DNA of 64,000 nt from Bradyrhizobium sp. BRP22 (lineage in GTDB: Bacteria; Pseudomonadota; Alphaproteobacteria; Rhizobiales; Xanthobacteraceae), in the NCBI RefSeq assembly GCF_020194175.1, contig NZ_JADYVX010000015.1:62001-126000 (forward strand), given 5' to 3'. The notes under the pieces are model-generated. The model was not told the origin of the DNA and ran no database searches. It worked only from the letters and a program-made list of their open reading frames with translations. A program made the position numbers and the translations under genes. Shown piece by piece: positions 58,466 to 64,000 of this stretch (position 1 is its first letter; the number at the start of each line of letters is the position of its first letter).

Positions 58466-58494
58466 TCTGTACCACCTTTGTTCCATGTTCGCAA
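58466..58494 (-). promoter_or_regulatory. recA promoter
   Basis: Minus strand: -35 TTGCGA (58494-58489), 17 nt, -10 TACAGA (58471-58466). The -35 overlaps the LexA box. Confidence 0.65.
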
Positions 58495-58501
58495 TATGTT
58501 C
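58487..58501 (-). promoter_or_regulatory. LexA box of recA
   Basis: The minus strand reads GAACATATTGCGAAC, the direct repeat GAAC-N7-GAAC (GTTC-N7-GTTC on plus) that is the alphaproteobacterial SOS operator. An extra GTTC at 58480-58483 adjoins it. Confidence 0.9.
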
Positions 58502-58701
58502 TTTTCGGAGATTGGGTGGTGTCCGCATTTAAACCATCAGCGGTCCCATGCTGATTTTTGCAGGAACTGTTTCCATGCAGGTTCCTTGCTGGCGTTCCAG
58601 AAAGGAGACGACAATGGGAAAACATAAGGGGGATCAGGCACACAGATGGTTCTTAGCGGCCAACTCCACCGTCCCTATTTCCCCTCGCCGCGTGTCGGAC
58701 A

Positions 58702-58848
58702 GTGACTAATCCTCAGATCGCGATAGCCTGCCTCATAGGTGTTGTTTTGGTAGCCGGCCTCTTTGTGGCCGATGCGTACTCAAGGTGCCGACAGGAGCAT
58801 GGCGCCGAGTACAAGTGCTTCCCGATCGGGAGAAGGCTCGTCCGTTAG
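58702..58848 (+). CDS. Possible small membrane protein
   Basis: A 48-codon frame from GTG with one hydrophobic stretch (IAIACLIGVVLVAGLFVA) and a short Cys-containing tail (AYSRCRQEHGAEYKCFPIG). It resembles many small signal-anchored proteins of this group but no family is recognised, and the ribosome site is weak. The DNA between the recA promoter and this frame (58502-58701) shows nothing firm. Confidence 0.35.
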   Translation: MTNPQIAIACLIGVVLVAGLFVADAYSRCRQEHGAEYKCFPIGRRLVR

Positions 58849-58928
58849 TTGTCCTAATTGCCGCCGCGAGCGTCTAACCAGTAGATCACCCCATTTTCGC
58901 AAACGGGCGCGTTGATCGCGTCGTCGGT

Positions 58929-59270
58929 TCATCTTTGAACCAAACCCGCGCTCCCGAGTTGCCGTTCATCACCGGCAGCGGATCTATCCCCGTGGGCGTC
59001 GGTGGCTGAGAGACCAATCGCGCTCCCGCCTGCGCAAATCCGGGAGCGCGTGCGATGATTGGTTCGCGCACTTATATCCTTCGTCCGTACCGGGCACAGG
59101 ATGACGTAATTACCACCCGCTCGCGCGAGATCATCGCGGAGTCCTTCGAACTCCTCAAGCAAACCGGAAAGCCCGACACGTTCCTGGGGCGTCAAACCTT
59201 TGAGCCGTTCCCGAAAGAGGACGACAACCCGTAGTTCTCCGACCAGGAACGAAGTTCCTTTGGATCTCAA
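58929..59270 (-). CDS. Doubtful hypothetical protein
   Basis: A 113-codon frame. The first half (RSKGTSFLVGELRVVVLFRE...GLLEEFEGLRDDLARAGG) looks like a compact amphipathic fold; the second half looks non-coding. No ribosome site or known domain was found. If it is not real, the stretch 58849-59365 holds no gene. Confidence 0.25.
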   Translation of the reverse strand: MRSKGTSFLVGELRVVVLFRERLKGLTPQERVGLSGLLEEFEGLRDDLARAGGNYVILCPVRTKDISARTNHRTRSRICAGGSAIGLSATDAHGDRSAAGDERQLGSAGLVQR

Positions 59271-59365
59271 TACAAGTTAGCGGCTATCCTGGTTTCTCTC
59301 TTTGTGAGGGAGCATCGATCCCGTTCCGGAATTGTCTTTCAGACAGATCAGAGCGGGAAACTGCC

Positions 59366-59533
59366 ATGACAAACACGCTGCAAGACCCGAGCTACTGGCG
59401 AGAGCGAGCGGAAGAGACCCGCAGCAAAGCGGAGTCGTTTGCGTATCGTAGTTCGCGCGAGAGATTGCTCAAGATCGCGGAAGAATATGATCGGCTGGCC
59501 ATCTACGCCGAGCAATGGCAGTCGCAACATTAA
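59366..59533 (+). CDS. Small helical protein (DPSYWRERAEE type)
   Basis: A 55-residue protein, strongly helical and charged, with the pattern DPSYWRERAEETRSKAE...RLLKIAEEYDRLA. I recognise this pattern from numerous small Bradyrhizobium proteins of unknown function. It has no signal or membrane segment. GCGGGAAA lies before the ATG. Confidence 0.75.
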   Translation: MTNTLQDPSYWRERAEETRSKAESFAYRSSRERLLKIAEEYDRLAIYAEQWQSQH

Positions 59534-60159
59534 GGCCGCGCCGGTCCGCTATAGAACGCTCGCGAATATTCGCGCCAAGGACCGATGGTCGCAGCACGAT
59601 CGGTTCTCCGCCCTCAAGCAAATCGGCAACCGCTGGCGCAGAACCTAAAGTCTCCATCGATCAGCTCGATAGCTTCGCTGCGATGACAGCGATGGTCTGT
59701 GACTGAACTCCACAGGCGCGCATCAGGTGCTGTCATACCGATTGCGCCTGCGCCGGCGCCGTAGTTCCCCGGGTAAGAACAAAGTTCCGTCAAAATGTTC
59801 GCGATTTGGTGCATCCGCCCGACAATGCTGGGGTTTTCGCACGGCCCGCTGTCGACGGTATCCCTCCACGCCTTCTGATCGCACAAGGTCGTGCCAGCGC
59901 GCTTCTCCAAGCTGAGCGTCGGCAACACGCCCCAGCGGAACTGCCCGAACTTTGGGAGAAATATGTAGTCCGCCGGGAACGGCCGGAGTCGGCCGATGTT
60001 AACCTGCGTTAAACTCGGGGACGGCGAATTGGTAGGGTCGGGAATACCGGAGCGAGCGATCGGAGCGCGCCAAGGCGGCAACCGTCCTTCGGCGGATTCC
60101 AATGTGGCGCAACCTTTCGTCCAGCCTGCAATGCCGCCGGGTGTGCGCGGAGCCTGCAG
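59534..60159. other. Intergenic stretch without supported gene
   Basis: This 626-nt region has a long minus-strand open frame (59614-60273) but its protein is Pro/Ser/Arg-rich and overlaps a better gene at 60160, so it is not called. A GAAC-AAA-GTTC palindrome is near 59777. Nothing else was recognised. Confidence 0.5.
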
Positions 60160-60369
60160 ATGATCCATAAGGGCGTGGAATATACCGTCACATTGGCGAG
60201 CCCCGGAGTCTGGACGTGGCAGTTTCAGATCGGCGATACAATCAAAACCGGCAAGACTGAGGCGAAGCTTCAATTGCTGGCAATCCGGCGGGTCCAGCTA
60301 CGCATCGATCGCGAATTGAAGAAGGTCAGCCGTGAGGCGAGCGGCACCGAAGACTCGTCACTGCGCTGA
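60160..60369 (+). CDS. Small conserved-looking hypothetical protein
   Basis: A 69-residue protein starting MIHKGVEYTVTLASPGVWTW, followed by a beta segment (QFQIGDTIKTGKTE) and a basic helix (LLAIRRVQLRIDRELKKVS). I recall close relatives in this group, all of unknown function. Cytoplasmic. Confidence 0.72.
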   Translation: MIHKGVEYTVTLASPGVWTWQFQIGDTIKTGKTEAKLQLLAIRRVQLRIDRELKKVSREASGTEDSSLR

Positions 60370-60475
60370 CAGCACTCCCGTAAATAACCGGGATTGATCT
60401 TTCCAACGCCAAGGACTCCACTTCCCGCTCCCAGTGGGTTGCCCGTCGGCGGCCTTGATGCGCCGGTGCCGTCTC

Positions 60476-60709
60476 ATGCCGCTGTTCTTCTTTCGCATCC
60501 GAACCGCTGACGGCGCCCGCGTCTGCAATGACGGCGCGGAGTTTCCCGATCGGGACGCGGCCTGGAAGGAAATGACCCGCGTCTGCGCCGACATGATCAG
60601 CGGCGTGTCGCGTCATCTTCAGGAAAACGCGGAGTGGCAGATAGAGCTGCTGGACGAGACCAAGAGTCCGGTTTTCCGGATTCGGCTGGTCGCGAAAACG
60701 CTGGACTGA
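60476..60709 (+). CDS. DUF6894-like small protein
   Basis: A 77-residue protein starting MPLFFFRIRTADGARVCNDG, followed by EFPDRDAAWKEMTRVCADM and a beta hairpin end (WQIELLDETKSPVFRIRL). This layout is that of the DUF6894 group abundant in rhizobia. Function unknown. A palindromic repeat begins right after its stop. Confidence 0.72.
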   Translation: MPLFFFRIRTADGARVCNDGAEFPDRDAAWKEMTRVCADMISGVSRHLQENAEWQIELLDETKSPVFRIRLVAKTLD

Positions 60710-60710
60710 A

Positions 60711-60804
60711 GCGTTTTCCAGCGAAGTGAACGCCGGCTCGCACAAAGAAAATGCGTCAAAGTAAAGAATCTGGAGCTTCCGTTCTGCTTCAATCAGAACA
60801 CTGT
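60711..60804. repeat. Dispersed palindromic repeat (family R1)
   Basis: GCGTTTTCCAGCGAAGTGAACGCCGG...CTTCAATCAGAACACTG, in the same orientation as 41664-41764 but more diverged and with a degraded right end. It abuts the stop of the DUF6894-like gene. Confidence 0.78.
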
Positions 60805-60826
60805 TCGCAGCTTTGGGTCCGGCGCT

Positions 60827-61057
60827 TCAGTCGGCGCTGGCAAGACGCCGCATCGTGAATTCGATCCTGTCGCCGGGCAATTCGCGCCAGCTTTCCACCG
60901 CGCTCATATAGGCGGCCTTGGGATACCGGTTCAGGAAATCACGCGCCTTCAGCCGCGCCTCGTCGCGCGGCAGGGTGAACGTCTCGCGCAGGAAGCCGTC
61001 GCCCTGCTTTCGCCGGGCGGCCATTCGGCTCGCAAGATCACGCGGACGCAAGGCCAT
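60827..61057 (-). CDS. Small hypothetical protein
   Basis: A 76-residue basic protein: MALRPRDLASRMAARRKQGD at the N-terminus, then DFLNRYPKAAYMSAVESWRELPGDRIEFTMRRL. No domain was recognised. ATG 61057 is chosen over the frame start at 61090 because the family-like part begins there. Function unknown. Confidence 0.65.
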   Translation of the reverse strand: MALRPRDLASRMAARRKQGDGFLRETFTLPRDEARLKARDFLNRYPKAAYMSAVESWRELPGDRIEFTMRRLASAD

Positions 61058-61136
61058 GTCGCAATTCCAAACCAGGTGACGACCGGCCAAATATAGGGCG
61101 AGCGGAGACCGAATCCGAGTCTCCGCATGCCGCCGG

Positions 61137-61415
61137 CTACTGCTGCGCGCTGCCGGTCTTGGTCTTCGGCTTGGCCGGGGTGGCTGCCTTGGGAGCCTCG
61201 CTCCGCACGGTCCCCCATGGATCGGATGAGGTCTTGGCGTCGGGAATCTTCTTCAGCGATTCCCTGTAGGCCTTGTCCCTGACCGCGTCCTGCTCGAGCT
61301 CGTCCGGCGTCTTCGTCGGTCCATCCGCAAGCAGGTTGATATGGGGGGTCGATATTTGCGCGTAGGCCGGCGTTGCCAGCAACGCCACGACAGCCATGGC
61401 GCCCAGAATTCTCAT
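61137..61415 (-). CDS. Small exported protein
   Basis: A 92-residue protein with a signal peptide (MRILGAMAVVALLATPAYAQ, cleavage after AYA). The mature part is charged and probably flexible (KTPDELEQDAVRDKAYRESLKKIPDAKTSSDPWGTVR), then Lys/Pro/Ala-rich. GGGAG is 6 nt before the ATG. I recall the AYRESLKKIPD-type stretch from other small periplasmic proteins of this group; function unknown. Confidence 0.8.
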   Translation of the reverse strand: MRILGAMAVVALLATPAYAQISTPHINLLADGPTKTPDELEQDAVRDKAYRESLKKIPDAKTSSDPWGTVRSEAPKAATPAKPKTKTGSAQQ

Positions 61416-61651
61416 GAGATGCTCCCGTACTACTCCCCTGGGGATCGGCTTGGCGTATACCCCGCCGAGGCCGCCTCGCCAAGCAGGCCCGGACCTGATC
61501 GGCCTGCAGGACTTGGACCCTCTCCCCGCGATAACGCTCATCGGATGCCAAAAGTCTGGCAATTTCAAGCCGGCCCGCCCTGCTGTTCCCTTCCGGAAAA
61601 GGCCCTCTAGAATGCATCGCAATCATCGTCCAGGGAGAGGAATACGCGCCC

Positions 61652-62113
61652 ATGCAGCAGGAAGAGGTCACGCAATTCGGCATCGATGACGCACGGCGGG
61701 TGCTCGGCGAGGTATTTGCGCCCTGGGTGCTCGATCTCAATCTCTCGATCGAGCGCTTCGATGTTGCGCCGCCGCGGGAGGCCGGTCCCGATTGGCAGCC
61801 CGGAGCGATCTTGCGCATGCCGTTCTCCGAACGGCTGTGCCGAAACGGCGGCGTCGTCTGCGGTCAGGCGCTGATGGCGTTCGCGGATACGTCGATGGTC
61901 ATCGCCAACCTCGCCGCCAACCGCAGCTATCGGCCGATGACCACGGTCGATCAGACCACGCATTTCATGCGTGCGGTGAACGCCGCGGACGTGCTGGCGG
62001 ACGCACGCGTCGTCCGCCTCGGCCGCACCATGAGTTTCGGCCGCGTCACGCTGCTCTCCGCCACCGACAACAAGCCGGTGGCGATGGTGTCGAGCGCGTT
62101 CGCGATGTTGTGA
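61652..62113 (+). CDS. PaaI-family hotdog thioesterase
   Basis: A 153-residue hotdog-fold protein. The active-site segment RNGGVVCGQALMAFADTSMVI has the acidic residue and glycine loop of PaaI/4HBT enzymes, and TTVDQTTHFMRAVNAADVLADARVVRLGRTMSFGRVTL is the conserved beta-sheet core. It differs from the thioesterase at 21554, so they are not recent duplicates. Acyl-CoA substrate unknown. GAGAGG is near the ATG. Confidence 0.85.
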   Translation: MQQEEVTQFGIDDARRVLGEVFAPWVLDLNLSIERFDVAPPREAGPDWQPGAILRMPFSERLCRNGGVVCGQALMAFADTSMVIANLAANRSYRPMTTVDQTTHFMRAVNAADVLADARVVRLGRTMSFGRVTLLSATDNKPVAMVSSAFAML

Positions 62114-62116
62114 CGC

Positions 62117-64000
62117 TCAGTGCACATCGCGTCGACGGCGCCAGCGCCATACGACAGCCGTCATCACCACGAGAACAAGCATCGCTGAAATCGCACCGCC
62201 AAGGATGCGGCCGCCCGGACGGTCGATCGTGCGCGACCACAGCGAGGGCGCCTCACCCTGCCGCGGCAGACGGAAAGCCACCACGCTGTCGCCGATCGTC
62301 GTGCCCGCTTCCGAATGGCCGCCGGCGCCGATCACGACATATTGCTCGCCCTTCCACAGATAGGTCATGGGATTGGCGACGCCTGGCACCGGCAGCCGGC
62401 CCTGCCACAACTCCCGGCCACTCCTGGCATCGAACGCGCGCAGATAAGCATCCATCGCGCCGGTGAAGACGAGCCCGCCCGCGGTGACCACGACGCCACT
62501 CACCAGCGGCGTGCCCCAGGAGAATGCGATGCCGAGCGGCGCGAGATCCTCCGTCGTGCCGACTGTCGAACGCCAGAGAACCTTGCCGCCTCTCAGATCG
62601 ACCGCGACCATCTCGCCCCAGGGCGGCTTGTTGCACAACAATCCGAGTGGTGACGTCACCAACGCGCGCGACATCGCGAACGGCGCACCCTGCTGCCGGC
62701 CGAAATCATGGCCCGGCGGCGGACTGAATCCGGCCGCCTGCTCGCGCGGGATCAGTTTCACGAGGTGCACGCCGCGGCTGACATTGGCGTAGAGGATCTG
62801 ATGCACCGGATCGAACGCGACGCCACCCCAGTTCACGCCGCCGCCGGTGAATGGAAACAACAGCGTGCCCTGCACCGATGGCGGCGTGTACAGCCCCTCG
62901 CTGCGCGCGCCTGCGAACTGCTCCTTGCAGGCGGCGCGGCCGACAAGAGCAAACGGATCGAACGCGTCGTCGACCGAAATCTTCTGCGGCACCAGCGTCG
63001 GGACATGGGTCGGGAACGGCTGCGTCGGCGAAGGCCGTTCGCCCTCCGCTGCGGCTTGCGGCACCGCGCGTTCCTCGACCGGCCACACCGGCTTGCCGCT
63101 ATTGCGGTCGAGCACGAACACAAAACCCTGCTTGGTCGGCTGGATCACGACATCGCGCATGGCTTCGCTGACATCGATCCGCGCCAGCGTCGGCTGCGCC
63201 GGCAGGTCGTAATCCCAGAGATCGTGATGCACGGTCTGGAACGACCACACCGGTTCACCCGTCTCGACGCGCAGCGCGACGACGGAGTTGGCATGCTCAT
63301 TGTCGCCGGGGCGCCTGCCGCCCCAGAAATCCGGGCTCGGCGACGACGTCGGCAGGAACACTAGGCCGCGCCTTTCATCTACCGACATCGGCGCCCAGAC
63401 GTTGGCGTGGCCTGCCTCGATGCCGTCATGCCGCAGCGGATCAAAATTCCAGCGGGGCGCGCCGCTGCGCGCATCGAAGGCGCGCACCACGCCGCGCGGC
63501 GCATCGACACGGCGGTTGTCGCCGATCGCGGAGCCGACCACGATCACGCCGCGGCTGATCACCGGCGGCGAAGTCACCTGAAACTCGCCCGGCCATTCCA
63601 GTGCCATGCCGATCTCGAGCTTGACCTGGCCACCATGGCCGAAACCGGCGCAACGAGACCCGTTCTTCGCATCGAGCGCGATCAGCCGGGCGTCATTGGT
63701 GCCCATGAAGATCCGCGATCGGCAGACGGTGCCTGCAGGCGCGCTGTCGTCGACCCAATAGGTGACGCCGCGGCAGACGTAACGATTGGCGGGACGCTGA
63801 CCGGTGCTGATGCCGGGATCAAAGCGCCATTTCTGCGCACCGGTCCCGGGATCGAGCGCGATCACCTCGTTGAACGGCGAGCAGAACACCAGGCTGTCCT
63901 CGACGAACAGTGGCGTCGCCTGGAATTTCGTCCGCCGCATTACGTCCGGCGGCCGCCGGGCGAGATCGCCGGTCCGGAATTCCCAGGCGCGGATCAGATT
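62117..64000 (-). CDS. PQQ-dependent dehydrogenase (partial, N-terminus beyond window)
   Basis: At least 627 residues of a quinoprotein alcohol/glucose-dehydrogenase-type beta-propeller. The frame is open to 64000 (NLIRAWEFRTGD precedes the first internal Met). Family motifs are PLFVEDSLVFCSPFNEVIALDPGTGAQKWRF, the VHHDLWDYDLPAQP motif of the glucose/quinate branch, and W-motif repeats such as ALRVETGEPVWSFQ. A transmembrane helix lies at the C-terminus (ISAMLVLVVMTAVVW) with a basic tail. The substrate is not known; it would feed electrons to ubiquinone or a cytochrome. Confidence 0.9.
   Translation of the reverse strand, partial: NLIRAWEFRTGDLARRPPDVMRRTKFQATPLFVEDSLVFCSPFNEVIALDPGTGAQKWRFDPGISTGQRPANRYVCRGVTYWVDDSAPAGTVCRSRIFMGTNDARLIALDAKNGSRCAGFGHGGQVKLEIGMALEWPGEFQVTSPPVISRGVIVVGSAIGDNRRVDAPRGVVRAFDARSGAPRWNFDPLRHDGIEAGHANVWAPMSVDERRGLVFLPTSSPSPDFWGGRRPGDNEHANSVVALRVETGEPVWSFQTVHHDLWDYDLPAQPTLARIDVSEAMRDVVIQPTKQGFVFVLDRNSGKPVWPVEERAVPQAAAEGERPSPTQPFPTHVPTLVPQKISVDDAFDPFALVGRAACKEQFAGARSEGLYTPPSVQGTLLFPFTGGGVNWGGVAFDPVHQILYANVSRGVHLVKLIPREQAAGFSPPPGHDFGRQQGAPFAMSRALVTSPLGLLCNKPPWGEMVAVDLRGGKVLWRSTVGTTEDLAPLGIAFSWGTPLVSGVVVTAGGLVFTGAMDAYLRAFDARSGRELWQGRLPVPGVANPMTYLWKGEQYVVIGAGGHSEAGTTIGDSVVAFRLPRQGEAPSLWSRTIDRPGGRILGGAISAMLVLVVMTAVVWRWRRRRDVH

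Noticed and set aside
59614..60273. A 219-codon minus-strand open frame downstream of recA
   Set aside because: Composition is unlike protein (Pro/Ser/Arg/Cys scatter), there is no ribosome site, and it overlaps a better small gene at 60160.

Overview
The window looks like a piece of the chromosome of a Bradyrhizobium-like alphaproteobacterium (Nitrobacteraceae). The evidence is high GC, the set of housekeeping genes (purB, rpsD, purL/Q/S/C, icd, alaS, gcvTHP, recA), a GTTC-N7-GTTC LexA box at recA, a DUF1476 F1-ATPase inhibitor gene, and many copies of short palindromic intergenic repeats that I associate with this group. No tRNA, rRNA, CRISPR array or transposase gene was seen.

Layout. 0-9 kb: a histidine kinase/LuxR regulator pair, purB, murI, an HpcH/HpaI aldolase followed by an eroded cupin gene, an acyltransferase-like protein, rpsD with a structured leader, and a threonine-aldolase-type gene. 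9-12 kb: two tandem serine hydrolases, the downstream one frameshifted. 11.5-17.7 kb: macrodomain protein, monothiol glutaredoxin, ergothioneine genes egtB-egtD, LtrA, BolA, DUF427 and small membrane or secreted proteins. 17.9-28.4 kb: acyltransferase 3, the purine genes purL and purC-purS-(small coiled-coil ORF)-purQ with a TctC/Bug binding protein coupled to purQ, thioesterase, EamA transporter, a peptide-type binding protein, and DUF1476. 28.5-34.4 kb: a nitrate/cyanate-type ABC transporter operon ending in cyanase, with a divergent dual-PAS sigma-54 activator. 34.4-41.5 kb: TrmJ fused to a DUF559 domain, icd, DUF3455, an Old Yellow Enzyme, and an L,D-transpeptidase. 41.9-47.7 kb: a six-gene minus-strand operon (DUF2933, isoprenylcysteine-methyltransferase-like, exported protein, ABC ATPase, FtsX permease, HlyD adaptor). 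48-64 kb: cyclic-nucleotide-gated K+ channel, alaS, glycine riboswitch-gcvT-gcvH-gcvP, recA, a run of very small orphan genes, a second PaaI thioesterase, and a PQQ dehydrogenase cut by the window end.

Three regulatory or mobile signals stand out. First, a near-consensus sigma-54 promoter (GG-N10-GC) lies in front of the nitrate/cyanate operon, with a perfect 12+12 bp inverted repeat about 95 bp upstream, next to the divergent sigma-54 activator gene. Second, a FixK/FNR-type box is positioned for class II activation of the six-gene DUF2933-to-HlyD operon, which implies low-oxygen control of an export system of unknown substrate. Third, a 101-bp palindromic element is inserted inside a second dispersed repeat, with TA on both sides; comparison with an uninterrupted copy 3.6 kb away supports past mobility. 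Other palindromic repeats sit between convergent gene ends, where they probably act as bidirectional terminators.
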